NCBI GenBank assembly: GCA_946482595.1 | Contig: CAMLSD010000031.1 | Span: 1-43,289 of the forward strand | Length of the DNA: 43,289 nucleotides | Source of the DNA: an uncultured Comamonadaceae bacterium | GTDB lineage: Bacteria > Pseudomonadota > Gammaproteobacteria > Burkholderiales > Burkholderiaceae | Direction of reading: 5' to 3' | Part shown: positions 1-9,683 of the stretch, one piece after another | Layout of the letters: each line of letters starts with the position of its first letter | How positions within the stretch are numbered: the first letter of the stretch is position 1 | Made by a program: the position numbers and the translations under genes | The notes under the pieces: generated by a model | What the model was told of the DNA's origin: nothing | Seen by the model: only the letters and a program-made list of their open reading frames with translations | The model's database searches: none

Positions 1-165
1 CTCGATGCCGGTCGCATCGACGAGGCCGAGCGTCTGATGCTGGCCCACATCGGGCAGGTCGAGGACGCGCTGGGCCATTCGGCCGTCAGTCCGATGGACC
101 CGCACGAGCGCCTGCGCGCCTCGCTTGCGCCGCTGAACAAGCCGCGGCTGCGTTCGGTCGGTTGA
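1..165 (+). CDS. C-terminal fragment of a probable GntR-family (FCD domain) transcriptional regulator
   Basis: The window opens inside a reading frame (frame 1) that ends at a TGA at 163-165, leaving 54 residues. The visible end is helical and reads DEAERLMLAHIGQVEDAL followed by a basic tail. This pattern of a small-residue helix, M/LxxHI and VExAL resembles the last helix of FCD ligand-binding domains in GntR/FadR-type regulators. FCD domains bind a small carboxylate, often through a metal, and control a neighbouring catabolic operon. The DNA-binding half and the metal ligands lie outside the window, so the assignment rests only on the style of the C-terminal helix. Its target cannot be inferred from the genes to the right. 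Confidence 0.5.
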   Translation, partial: LDAGRIDEAERLMLAHIGQVEDALGHSAVSPMDPHERLRASLAPLNKPRLRSVG

Positions 166-182
166 ATGCGGCGGGGCGGGTC

Positions 183-641
183 TTACAGGCTGCGACCCAG
201 CACCGCGACGGCATACACGCCGATGCCCAGCACCAGGTTGATGCTCACCAGCCGGCGCACGCTGGCCAGGTGCTGCCCGGCCTGCGGCCAGTGGCCGAGC
301 GCCACGGCCACGCACAGCCGCCGGTAGGGCGCCAGGCGCAGGTGGCCGAAGATCGCCATCATCACCAGCCCGATCGCCAGCATCGCATGCACCCGCCAGT
401 GCGCGGCTGCAAAACCGCCACTCAGTGCGATGAGCGCGAGGCCGGTGATCAGCAGCACGGCGATCGCCGCCGTCACCCAGGCGAAAAAGCGTCCCAGCGC
501 ATCGGCCATGAACGGCAGGCGCAGTGGGGGCTCCAGCCGGGCCACGGCCGCCGGCCGCACCGCCAGGTGCATGCAGGCCATGCCACCGACCCACAGGGTG
601 GCGGCCAGCAGGTGCAGGCAAAGCAGGAGGGTGGAGGTCAT
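183..641 (-). CDS. CopD-like four-helix integral membrane protein
   Basis: The 152-residue protein is almost entirely hydrophobic, with four predicted membrane helices (about residues 2-24, 45-68, 74-96 and 128-150). The N-terminus, LLCLHLLAATLWVGGMACMH, has the H-x6-WVGG-x3-H layout of the CopD family (PF05425), whose members are linked to copper handling or are uncharacterised membrane proteins. Histidines in helices 1 and 3 could bind a metal or haem; that is inference. I chose the internal ATG at 641 over an in-frame ATG 18 codons upstream because the extra segment is polar and precedes a clean hydrophobic start. It converges on the regulator fragment to its left. No copper genes are adjacent, so the substrate is unknown. 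Confidence 0.75.
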   Translation of the reverse strand: MTSTLLLCLHLLAATLWVGGMACMHLAVRPAAVARLEPPLRLPFMADALGRFFAWVTAAIAVLLITGLALIALSGGFAAAHWRVHAMLAIGLVMMAIFGHLRLAPYRRLCVAVALGHWPQAGQHLASVRRLVSINLVLGIGVYAVAVLGRSL

Positions 642-816
642 GGTGGTGTCCGGCCGTTCGTGATGCAGTGCGCATTGTTGCAGCCTGTCAGGCAACTTCC
701 TACATCCGTTGCAGCATGACGCCGACGCGCGAGACCGGTGGGGGTCCAGTGAATCCCGGGGGCGCCTTGCCTAGAGTTGGAGCATCAAAGTCACCGTTGA
801 TCAGGAGAGATCGATC

Positions 817-1038
817 ATGAGTGCTTGTCTGACGATGGAGCGGGTTGCCGGCGCATTTGAACTGCGGTTCCAGTCGCTGTTTCACCCTGGGCGTGGGATG
901 TCGTTCCCGTGCGATGCCGGTGGCCAGGTCAACCTGGACAGCTTGAGCGACCGGGCCCGCGAGAACTATCTCTACGCCCGTGCGGTGGTCGGCCGCGAGT
1001 TTGCTGTGCCGGCGGTGGTTCCGAGCGACCGCCACTGA
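817..1038 (+). CDS. small conserved hypothetical protein (73 aa)
   Basis: A 73-residue soluble protein preceded by a strong ribosome binding site (CAGGAG eight bases before the ATG). It has the pattern ELRFQSLFHPGRGMSFPCDA, then a region like VNLDSLSDRARENYLYARAVVGREFAVPAV. I recognise this as a short family common in Burkholderiales genomes, but know of no assigned function. There is one Cys in the central SFPCD motif and no signal peptide or membrane segment. The neighbour at 1141 is another short orphan gene in the same direction, 102 bases on, and the two may be co-expressed. Coding confidence is high because of the RBS and the conserved sequence style. Confidence 0.75.
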   Translation: MSACLTMERVAGAFELRFQSLFHPGRGMSFPCDAGGQVNLDSLSDRARENYLYARAVVGREFAVPAVVPSDRH

Positions 1039-1140
1039 GTCCTGTGCGCCCGGGCCCTTGAAATTCCTGGCAGCCGGCTACATCTGCCGAGCATCAGGTC
1101 AACATGGCTGCCCTCCAGGGCAGCCTCGAGGAAACGACAC

Positions 1141-1464
1141 ATGAGTGCCCCGCAAGTCATCCAGGTGCCGGCCCGCCTGCTGGGTGTGGTGATGCTGGCT
1201 CGACTGCTTCAACGCCTTGAAGCGAGCCGCGAACCGGTGAACCCCGAGCAATACCGCAGTGTGGTTCACCGACTCGAGCAGGCCCTGCGCGAGACACCCT
1301 CCGACGCCGCGCTGAAGTCCTTGTTCAAGGTCTATCCGGCTGCTGCCGAGGTCTACGAAAACCTCCAGTACGAGCATGCCGGGCTGTGTGAAGCGCCGCT
1401 GGAGGCGGCCCTGAACGCCGAACTCCAGGCCCGCGATCTGCTCGAGCGCCTGTCGCGGCCCTGA
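1141..1464 (+). CDS. small hypothetical protein (107 aa), helical
   Basis: A 107-residue, Leu/Ala/Glu-rich soluble protein, predicted to be nearly all helix. GAGGAAA precedes the ATG at good spacing. The centre, LKSLFKVYPAAAEVYENLQYEHAGLC, is the only segment with a recognisable character; the C-terminus is an amphipathic helix ending LLERLSRP. I do not recognise the family. It lies in the same orientation as the small gene at 817 and upstream of a membrane protein gene at 1599, but the gaps of 102 and 134 bases do not force an operon. It could be a small cytoplasmic adaptor; no function is assigned. Confidence 0.65.
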   Translation: MSAPQVIQVPARLLGVVMLARLLQRLEASREPVNPEQYRSVVHRLEQALRETPSDAALKSLFKVYPAAAEVYENLQYEHAGLCEAPLEAALNAELQARDLLERLSRP

Positions 1465-1598
1465 ACTCTGTGTGATCGGTCCGGCCGCGGCGCGGCTGTG
1501 ACACTTTGGCGTGACATCCTTCACGCCACCCATCCCGGTTGCATGCCGAGGCGCAAAGCGCTGCCACAATCACCCGCACATCAGAGGCGGGGGACGTC

Positions 1599-2357
1599 AT
1601 GCAGTGGTTTTTCCTGTGGCTCATGCTTGCGATGGGCACGCAGCTTTGGTTGTGCTTCCGGGTGGCGCGCTCGAGCACCGGGTTTGCCATTGCCACCTTC
1701 TTTTTCGGGCCGCTCGGTGCGGCCTACACCGCCTTCACCGAGCACGGTGAAGAGGAAACCAGCGTCACCGTGCCCTTCGTGGCCAACATCGTGTTCAGCA
1801 CGCTGTTCTTTTTCACCGGGTGGCAGATGCTGGTCAACCTGATCGAAGGCACCGAGGACATGGACGAGGGGGTTGTTGCCGAGGCGCAGGCGCCGGCCGG
1901 CACGGCACCAGCGGAGCTGCTCGAAGAGCGCAGCGCCGCGCTGGCACCCGCCACCTCGACCGAGACCGCCCCTCCGGCCGATCCGATCGACGCGTTTTCC
2001 GCCGGCCTGCGTGCCGTGGGGGTGGCTCACACCGTGACCCGCCTGCCCGACTCCCGCAAGCTGCCGCCCGGTGTGCTCGACATGGCCCAGGTGACGGCCG
2101 TTGCATCCACTCAGGCGTCGGCCAGTGCGCCGGGCACCGAGGTGGTGGCCGGCAGCGAAGTGTCGGCCACCTTCCTGCGGTGCCAGGCCGAGGCCGTGTG
2201 CCGCGACCTGGCAGGCGCCTACATGCAAAAGGCGGCCAAGACCCGGCCCCGGGTATTGCAGAACGGCAGGATGCTGCTGCTGGTGCCCGGAGGCGCCGGC
2301 GAGTTCGACGTGCTGGCCGCCAGCATGGTGAGCGTGTTCCGAAGCCTGCGGCAGTAA
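1599..2357 (+). CDS. hypothetical membrane protein with soluble C-terminal domain (252 aa)
   Basis: The start at the ATG at 1599 is chosen because GGCGGGGGA lies just upstream and the protein then opens directly with a membrane helix (residues 2-20). Two more hydrophobic stretches follow at about 27-46 and 55-80. An acidic/Ala-Pro linker (about 85-130) then leads to a soluble C-terminal domain of roughly 120 residues. That domain contains two Cys (LRCQAEAVCRDLAGAYMQ) and ends with a hydrophobic strand, MLLLVPGGAGEFD. I do not recognise the family. The topology suggests a membrane-anchored protein with one globular domain. It converges on the phosphoesterase gene at 2389. Confidence 0.65.
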   Translation: MQWFFLWLMLAMGTQLWLCFRVARSSTGFAIATFFFGPLGAAYTAFTEHGEEETSVTVPFVANIVFSTLFFFTGWQMLVNLIEGTEDMDEGVVAEAQAPAGTAPAELLEERSAALAPATSTETAPPADPIDAFSAGLRAVGVAHTVTRLPDSRKLPPGVLDMAQVTAVASTQASASAPGTEVVAGSEVSATFLRCQAEAVCRDLAGAYMQKAAKTRPRVLQNGRMLLLVPGGAGEFDVLAASMVSVFRSLRQ

Positions 2358-2388
2358 GGTCGGGCCTGCGTCGTCTGACCGTGCGCCG

Positions 2389-3222
2389 CTAGGGCATGCG
2401 GCGTGGATCGAGCACTTGGTTGCAGGCACGCTCGAACACGCCGCGGTGGGGGCTCCAGTCCCACCGTTCCAGCCGACAGGCTGGCCCCGCATCGGGCAGC
2501 GGGACGAACAGGTTCACCGAGTTGCCGGCCTCATGCCGCGTGCGTGACGACACGGCCGTGCCGGCTTGCACCACCCAAAGGTCGAGGCGAGGACCCGCAA
2601 GGCCTGGTGTGCCGGCCAGCGGATCCACGCGCAAGGCATAGGGCAGGTGAATGTGTCCGCCCAGAACGAGGTGGACACCGGCCTCCTGCCAGGCGCGCAG
2701 CGCCGCTTCGCGTCCGTGCAGGAGGTTGGGTGCATCCTGTTCGCGCATCACCGCCACAGGCTGGTGCACCACGACCACCCGGCGCTGTGCGGGGGGGCCC
2801 GGCACCTGCCGGAATGCCGCCACCGTACGGGCAACCTGGCGCGGAGACACTTCACCATCGACATGGCGCCACGGCCGAGTGGTGTTCACGCACACGATGT
2901 GCCAGTCGTCACTGCGGTAGTGCGGCTCAAGCTGGGCGCCAAGGTACCGGCGAAAGTGGCGGTAGGGCCAGAACGCTCGCGCGGCAAGATTGAACAGCGG
3001 CACATCATGGTTGCCAGGAATGATCAGCACCGGGCGCGGCCCCAGTCGCTGCACGAACTCGCGTGCCAGGGCGAACTGCCGGGCCGTGGCGCGCTGGGTG
3101 ATGTCGCCGGACATCACCAGGACCTCCGGGTCGACGGTGGTCACCAGATCAAGCAGCCCTGCCACCACATCGGGGCGTTCGGTGCCGAAGTGCGTGTCCG
3201 AGATCTGCAGCAGTGCGCCCAC
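2389..3222 (-). CDS. calcineurin-like metallophosphoesterase (CpdA/Icc-like)
   Basis: This is a 277-residue cytoplasmic hydrolase with the full dimetal phosphoesterase signature: DTH at 9-11, GDITQR at 39-44, GNHD at 70-73, VVHQP in the middle and GGHIH near residue 190. These residues bind two metals and hydrolyse a phosphomonoester or diester. The family includes the cAMP phosphodiesterase CpdA and many enzymes of unknown substrate. The start codon is a GTG (complement of 3220-3222) with AAGGA upstream, three bases after the stop of the lipid kinase gene, so the two are translationally coupled. The pairing hints at a role in phospholipid or phosphate-ester metabolism, but the substrate cannot be read from the sequence. 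Confidence 0.9.
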   Translation of the reverse strand: MGALLQISDTHFGTERPDVVAGLLDLVTTVDPEVLVMSGDITQRATARQFALAREFVQRLGPRPVLIIPGNHDVPLFNLAARAFWPYRHFRRYLGAQLEPHYRSDDWHIVCVNTTRPWRHVDGEVSPRQVARTVAAFRQVPGPPAQRRVVVVHQPVAVMREQDAPNLLHGREAALRAWQEAGVHLVLGGHIHLPYALRVDPLAGTPGLAGPRLDLWVVQAGTAVSSRTRHEAGNSVNLFVPLPDAGPACRLERWDWSPHRGVFERACNQVLDPRRMP

Positions 3223-3225
3223 CGT

Positions 3226-4182
3226 TCAGTCCTTGCCGGTTGCCGTGCGCCGCGCCGGGGCGTCAGGCCGGATCAGCAGCAGGGGTGTCTCGCCCACACG
3301 AAAGGTGAGTGGCAGGCGCAGGCGGCTCACCTCACCATCGGTGGCCACCTTGAGGCTGCGCCGACCGTAGGGCAGGGCCGGGCGCACGGTCAGCTCACGG
3401 AACGAAAACGCCTCGACCTGATCGGCATCACCGAGCTGGCCGAAGGCACCTTTCAGCGCGAGCCACAGCATCTGCCAGGTGGCCACGGGCTTGAGCATCA
3501 GGCCGGCCAGCACGCCCTCGGACTCGACGGCCTTGGCCTGCGGCATGCCCAGCTCCTGCAGTTGCAGCGGGTTGTTGCCGACAAACAGCGTGGGGGTGCG
3601 TACGCGCTGCACCTGCCCGGCATGATCGAGCCAGATGTGCAGCTGCCGGTGCTCGCGCAGCAGCCCGACCAGGCCGGCCCAGCGCGCCACCCATCGGCTG
3701 CGGCCGAACTGGCGCTTGTAGGTTTCGCGGTCTTCGAGCAGCTTGGGATACAAGCCCAGGCTCGCATTGACCAGGAACACGCGGTCGTTGACCCATCCGA
3801 CCTGCACCGGCCGGGCGCTGGCATCGAGCAGCACGCGGGCTGCATCGGCGGTCTCGGTCGGGATGCCGTGATGACGGGCGAAGTAGTTGAACGTGCCCAG
3901 CGGGATCACGCCAAAAGGCCGTCCGCTGCCCAGGGTGGCCTGGGCCACGGCGTTGATCGTGCCGTCACCCCCGGCAGCCACCACGGTGCCGGCATCGGCG
4001 CGAGCCTGCGCGACGGCCTCCCGCGCGACGGCCGGCAGGCGCTTCGGCCGGTCGACCCGGTGGATGCGGTACGACTGACCGGCCGCTTCAAGCACCTGGG
4101 TCAGCGCAGCGAGCGCCTGTGCCGTGTCCTGGCGGCCGGACCCGTCATTGATCACCACATGAAACGGGGTCGGCGAACGCAT
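3226..4182 (-). CDS. diacylglycerol kinase family (YegS/DagK-like) lipid kinase
   Basis: A 318-residue protein of the diacylglycerol kinase catalytic superfamily. The nucleotide-binding GGDGTIN motif is at 71-77, followed by the second glycine-rich motif GVIPLGTFNYFAR; the usual consensus is PLGTxNDFAR, so Y replaces the usual D. A C-terminal beta-rich half ends in a DGE segment (ATDGE), as in YegS. Members phosphorylate diacylglycerol, ceramide or related lipids at the inner membrane. The internal ATG at 4182 is preferred over one 14 codons upstream because GGAAG lies eight bases before it and homologues start close to the first beta strand. It is co-transcribed with the metallophosphoesterase that follows three bases later. 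Confidence 0.9.
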   Translation of the reverse strand: MRSPTPFHVVINDGSGRQDTAQALAALTQVLEAAGQSYRIHRVDRPKRLPAVAREAVAQARADAGTVVAAGGDGTINAVAQATLGSGRPFGVIPLGTFNYFARHHGIPTETADAARVLLDASARPVQVGWVNDRVFLVNASLGLYPKLLEDRETYKRQFGRSRWVARWAGLVGLLREHRQLHIWLDHAGQVQRVRTPTLFVGNNPLQLQELGMPQAKAVESEGVLAGLMLKPVATWQMLWLALKGAFGQLGDADQVEAFSFRELTVRPALPYGRRSLKVATDGEVSRLRLPLTFRVGETPLLLIRPDAPARRTATGKD

Positions 4183-4258
4183 GCCCGATCTTCCGTTCAG
4201 ACCAGGCGCGGGCCTGTAGGACACACCGGCAGCCCCATGTGAGCGCCCGCCGCCGTGC

Positions 4259-6325
<2,067 letters not shown>

Positions 6326-6362
6326 GGAATGGAGTGATCCGTGCAAACACTGAGTTGCACTC

Positions 6363-6368
6363 ATTCTA
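6363..6368 (-). promoter_or_regulatory. possible -10 element of glnS
   Basis: Read on the minus strand this is TAGAAT, 37 bases before the glnS ATG. No convincing TTGACA-like box sits 16-18 bases further up, so it is a weak prediction from one hexamer and its position. Confidence 0.3.
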
Positions 6369-6475
6369 TCGACGCGACACCCCCCATCAGGGTGAGTCAG
6401 CTTCCCCCTTTTGCGCGAGGCGGCGCCGAATTCCTGAACTACGGTAGAGAGACGGAGCCAGCTTTGGAGGGTGGC

Positions 6476-6613
6476 ATGCTCACGCATCAGGACGCACAGA
6501 CCGAATTCTCGGACACACCCGGCGAGCGCATCGCGCTGTGGATCGGCGCCATCGGCCTGCTCGGCGTCTGGGGAGCCGGCCTGATCGTGATGGCCACGGC
6601 GCACTTCTTGTGA
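6476..6613 (+). CDS. 45-residue single-span membrane protein
   Basis: A short gene starting at an ATG with GGAGG five bases upstream. It encodes an acidic N-terminus of about 16 residues (MLTHQDAQTEFSDTPGE) and one hydrophobic helix, IALWIGAIGLLGVWGAGLIV, with three Trp/His near its ends. The frame stays open upstream to 6341, but that part lacks an RBS and runs through the glnS promoter region. I do not recognise the family. It could be a small regulator or subunit of a membrane complex. The strong RBS and helix composition support real coding. It is divergent from glnS and is followed at once by the 81-bp repeats. Confidence 0.6.
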   Translation: MLTHQDAQTEFSDTPGERIALWIGAIGLLGVWGAGLIVMATAHFL

Positions 6614-6616
6614 GCA

Positions 6617-6772
6617 CCCCCAGGGCCGGGCTGCGCCCAGCCCACCCCCCGCGGGGGGCAAGGAAACTTGGGGCGGCCCGGCGTTTCCTTGAGATCGCCC
6701 CCAGGGCCGGGCTGCGCCCAGCCCGCCCCCCACGGGGGTCAAGGAAACTTGGGGCGGCCCGGCGTTTCCTTG
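6617..6772 (+). repeat. two tandem copies of an 81-bp-period hairpin-rich repeat
   Basis: Copy 1 spans 6617-6691 and copy 2 spans 6698-6772, offset by exactly 81 bases and differing at only a few positions. Each unit holds three stem-loops in order. The first is GGGCTG/CAGCCC with a four-base loop. The second is a C-run facing a G-run. The third is AAGGAAAC/GTTTCCTT with a 15-base loop rich in GGCGGCCC. Differences between the copies in the C-run/G-run hairpin leave it able to pair. The element fills most of the gap between the 45-residue gene and the gene at 6937, with no coding function on either strand. It looks like a REP-type intergenic repeat and may also end upstream transcripts. Confidence 0.85.
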
Positions 6773-6936
6773 TGAGCGGTTGCTCACACGCCTGGCCTCA
6801 GCCCGACGTCACCTCGGCATGACAAGCCGGTAGCGCCTCGTAACAAGGTAAAGAATCGATAAAGCTGCCCACCGATCGCCGACACGATGCGTTAATCCGG
6901 CACGGCCCCACATCACGGGTCTGCAAGGAGAAAGCA

Positions 6937-7317
6937 ATGAACCGACGAGGCATCTTTGCCACCCTCGCGCTGGGTCTGGCCAGCCTGGCTGCCGCACCGG
7001 CCCATGCCGACAAGGTGTACTGGTCCATCGGGATCAACACGCCCAACGTGAGCACCACGGTGTCCAACGGCCGGCACGTGGTGGCGTATCCCCCGGCACC
7101 GGTGGTGGTCTATCCGTCCGCGCCGGTGGTGTATCACCCGCCGGTCGTGTACTCGCCGCCGCCGCGCGTGGTGTATGCCCCCCGCCCGGTCTACTACGGG
7201 CACCCGGCACCGGTGGTGGTCTACAAGCATGGCCGCCACAAGCACCGCCACTATGACCGCAACGGCCATCGTCACGGTCATGGTCACTGGCACGGCCATC
7301 GTCGCGATCGCGACTGA
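6937..7317 (+). CDS. secreted Pro/Val/Tyr-rich protein with His-rich C-terminus
   Basis: A 126-residue exported protein. AAGGAG lies upstream of the ATG. A Sec signal peptide (about residues 1-24) ends in AHA-DK. A short beta-like region (KVYWSIGINTPN) follows, then five or so repeats of the type Y-P-x-A-P-V-V-V-Y/Y-H-P-P-V-V-Y, and finally a tail of alternating His, Arg and Gly (about 100-126) with many histidines. Short PXPV-type repeat proteins like this are common in Burkholderiales and usually unstudied. The His tail could bind Cu, Ni or Zn in the periplasm or envelope; that is inference. It stands alone, flanked by the tandem repeats and by a strong hairpin downstream. Confidence 0.8.
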   Translation: MNRRGIFATLALGLASLAAAPAHADKVYWSIGINTPNVSTTVSNGRHVVAYPPAPVVVYPSAPVVYHPPVVYSPPPRVVYAPRPVYYGHPAPVVVYKHGRHKHRHYDRNGHRHGHGHWHGHRRDRD

Positions 7318-7368
7318 GCGCCATGGCCCCGGGCCGGCGCCTGATGCGGCCGGGCCCCTTAAAGCAGC

Positions 7369-7395
7369 GCGGGCGCCGTCATCGACGGCGCCCGC
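7369..7395 (+). terminator. perfect 12-bp hairpin, possible bidirectional terminator
   Basis: GCGGGCGCCGTC, loop ATC, then the exact complement. It lies between the convergent genes ending at 7317 and 7477. There is no T-run on either side, so intrinsic termination is uncertain; it may stabilise the mRNA 3' end instead. Confidence 0.5.
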
Positions 7396-7476
7396 TGCCT
7401 GAAATGATTCCCGGGCAACACCCTGCATGCCACCCGGCGCCCGTCGGGGGCGCCGCGTGCAGCGGGTGCACCGGAC

Positions 7477-8625
7477 TTACCAGTTGTCCGAGCGGGTCAG
7501 CGCATCCCACACACCGGGGCGCGCGCTGTAGACGCTGATCACCCCGTAGTACTGCTCCCCGTTCTGGTTGAACCGCACCGAGTTGGTCACCGGGGCGAGC
7601 GCGTCGATGCGCTTGAGCTCGGCGGTCAGCTTCTCGCCATCGGTCGTGCGGCCGCGCTGCATTGCCGACACCAGCACGAAAACCGCGTCGTAGGCATAGT
7701 GTGCCCCGTACACCGGGTCGCCCTTGTAGGCCGTGCGGAACTTCTCCAGGAAGGCCTTGCCCTGCACGAACTCCCGCGCCTCGATGATCGGCGAGGTGGC
7801 GAACACGCCCTTGATGGGCTGCGGCTTGGCGATCAGCTTGTCGGTCTTGATCGTGTCGCCACCGAGGATCTGCATGTGCGACATGCCCGACTTGGCCAGC
7901 AGGTCGATCAGGGCCTGCACCTGGAAGTCGGCCAGTGTGGTGACGATCACGTCGACCTTGGCGGATTGCAGTTCAGGGATCAGCGCCGCGAAGTCGGTTG
8001 TCTTGTCGTCCAGCGACTTGCGAACGGTGACCTCCTTCTTGAGCAGCTTGATCTGCTCGGCGGCGCTATCGGCCAGGCCCTTGCCGTACGGCGTGTTGTC
8101 GTCGATCACCGCATACGACTGCCCGTTGAGCGTGCGTGCCGCGTACGAGCCCATGGCCTTGGCCTGCAGGGCGTCATTGGCGACCAGGCGCAAGGTCGTG
8201 GCATGGCCGCCCTGGGTGTATTCGGGCTTGGTCGAGATCGCCAGCTGCGGAATGTTCTCGGCCGCATAGAGCGGGGCCGCTGCAATGCTGACACCCGAGT
8301 TGAGGTGGCCCACGACGGCGGTCACGCCCTGGTCGATCAACTGCTTCGCAGCCTGTTTGCCGGCTTCGACATCGGCCTTGTCGTCGGCGGACACGACTTC
8401 GAGCTTGACCAGCTTGCCGTCGATCTTCACGCCCTGCCGGTTCAGGTCGTCCACAGCGAGTTGAACGCCGTTGAGCATGTCCTTGCCCAGCGAAGCCAGC
8501 GGGCCGGACATGGGCTGGGCCACACCGATCTTCACGGTGTCGGGGATGGGGGAGCAGGCACTCAGGCCGGCCAGTGCCAGGGCAACGCTCAGACCGGTGG
8601 CAAGTTTGAGCAAACGACGGGACAT
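7477..8625 (-). CDS. branched-chain amino-acid ABC transporter substrate-binding lipoprotein (LivK-like)
   Basis: A 382-residue periplasmic binding protein of type I fold. The ATG at 8625 has GGAG upstream and starts a lipoprotein signal (MSRRLLKLATGLSVALALAG) with lipobox LSAC, lipidated at Cys24. Then come VKIGVAQPMSGPLASLGKDM, the hallmark opening of LivJ/LivK proteins, and the typical VVGHLNSG and YGKGLAD segments. It would bind a branched-chain amino acid or related amide and deliver it to LivHMGF, but no permease or ATPase gene is in the window. Binding proteins of this class are often scattered in Burkholderiales, so it may serve a distant transporter. The frame is open far upstream, but that part lacks a signal and is not coding. 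Confidence 0.9.
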   Translation of the reverse strand: MSRRLLKLATGLSVALALAGLSACSPIPDTVKIGVAQPMSGPLASLGKDMLNGVQLAVDDLNRQGVKIDGKLVKLEVVSADDKADVEAGKQAAKQLIDQGVTAVVGHLNSGVSIAAAPLYAAENIPQLAISTKPEYTQGGHATTLRLVANDALQAKAMGSYAARTLNGQSYAVIDDNTPYGKGLADSAAEQIKLLKKEVTVRKSLDDKTTDFAALIPELQSAKVDVIVTTLADFQVQALIDLLAKSGMSHMQILGGDTIKTDKLIAKPQPIKGVFATSPIIEAREFVQGKAFLEKFRTAYKGDPVYGAHYAYDAVFVLVSAMQRGRTTDGEKLTAELKRIDALAPVTNSVRFNQNGEQYYGVISVYSARPGVWDALTRSDNW

Positions 8626-8848
8626 GGAGATTCTCCGAGAGCAGGGTTTGGGCGTGACAGGACTGTAGGAGCGCCGATGCTGCGATGGAGCAGGATTCGC
8701 GCCCGCCCCGCCGCACAAACGAAGGTTATCCGACACTTGTGTGACAGGATGTTCGGACAAGCCCGGGATCTGCGGGTTTTCCCTCGCCTGATTCAGCGGT
8801 CCGTCAGGCGCCATGCACAGTGTGCGTGCGCGGCGCCGGTGCGGCACG

Positions 8849-9682
8849 CTACATCGCCTTGAAAAGGTGCGCGTACAGTCGGCTGACGGGCAGCCGCTCA
8901 GGGCGGTCGCGCAGGCTGAGGTGGAGCTTGCCGGTGTCGTCCCGGGTGACGACACCGATGGCTGCCGCGCGCACCACCACGCTGCGGTGGACCTGCCAGA
9001 ACTGCCGGGGGTCCAGCCGCGGCAGGATCTCGCGCAACGCGGTGCGCAACAGGTATTCATGCCGAGCAGTCAGCACCCGCACGTACTTGTCTGCTGCCTC
9101 GAAGTAGACCACCTCGTCGATGTTCACCATGTGGATGCTGTTGCCCACGCTGGCCTGCAGCACCGTGAGCGGCGCGTCCGCCGGGCCCGGCGGCTGGGCC
9201 GGGCCGGCGCGAAGCAGGCCCTGAAGCTGCGCAAGCGTGCGCTCCAGCGCGCTGTCCGGGCTGTCCGTGGCGCTCGCTGTGCGGCGGCGCTCAGCCAGCA
9301 TCTGCGCCACTCTTGCGCAGCAGCGCGCCAGCCGCTCGGTCTGGACCGGCTTGAGCACATAGTCGATGGCCTGGGCCTCGAAGGCCTGCATCGCGTACTG
9401 GTCATAGGCCGTCACGAACACGATCAGCGGGAAGGGATGGTCGTCCGGCCAGTCCTCGGCGAGGGCCTGGGCGGCCTCCAGCCCGGACTGACCGGGCATG
9501 CGGATGTCAAGAAAGCACACATCCGGTCGCAGGCGCAGCGCGGCGTCGACAGCGGCTGCGCCATCGCCGACGCAGGCTGCGATGCGCAGCTGAGGCCACA
9601 GGGCGGCCAGCTCGGCCTGGAGGGCCTGGGCCAGCAGGGGTTCGTCTTCGGCGATGAGTGCGGTGGCGGGCGGGTGGGTCAT
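8849..9682 (-). CDS. LytTR-family response regulator (AlgR/LytR-like)
   Basis: A 277-residue transcription factor. The receiver domain (about 5-125) has the acidic pair ED near 12-13, phospho-acceptor Asp59 in FLDIRMPG, the conserved Thr in FVTAYDQYA and Lys in YVLKPV. After a Pro/Ala linker comes a LytTR DNA-binding domain (about 170-277) with the typical DEVVYFEAADKYVRV and QFWQVHRSVVV segments. LytTR proteins bind direct repeats and often control envelope or polysaccharide functions. The ATG is one base after the stop of the histidine kinase gene (TGA-C-ATG), so the pair is coupled and surely forms one two-component system. Its targets are not evident from the neighbours. Confidence 0.94.
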   Translation of the reverse strand: MTHPPATALIAEDEPLLAQALQAELAALWPQLRIAACVGDGAAAVDAALRLRPDVCFLDIRMPGQSGLEAAQALAEDWPDDHPFPLIVFVTAYDQYAMQAFEAQAIDYVLKPVQTERLARCCARVAQMLAERRRTASATDSPDSALERTLAQLQGLLRAGPAQPPGPADAPLTVLQASVGNSIHMVNIDEVVYFEAADKYVRVLTARHEYLLRTALREILPRLDPRQFWQVHRSVVVRAAAIGVVTRDDTGKLHLSLRDRPERLPVSRLYAHLFKAM

Positions 9683-9683
9683 G

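Noticed and set aside
690..1100. Shared CTACATC block upstream of both small genes at 817 and 1141 as a common regulator site
   Set aside because: The match is only seven bases, at different distances from the starts (about 117 and 57), so chance cannot be excluded.
2566..4242. 558-codon open frame antisense to the phosphoesterase and lipid kinase
   Set aside because: Shadow of two well-supported genes; rich in His/Gln/Arg with no motif.
6326..6787. N-terminal extension of glnS by 154 codons
   Set aside because: It runs through the 81-bp repeats and the 45-residue gene in antisense, has no RBS, and the family begins near the chosen ATG.
8626..9060. Extension of the LivK-like gene upstream of its signal peptide
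   Set aside because: It overlaps the LytTR gene's tail in another frame and would bury the lipoprotein signal inside the protein.
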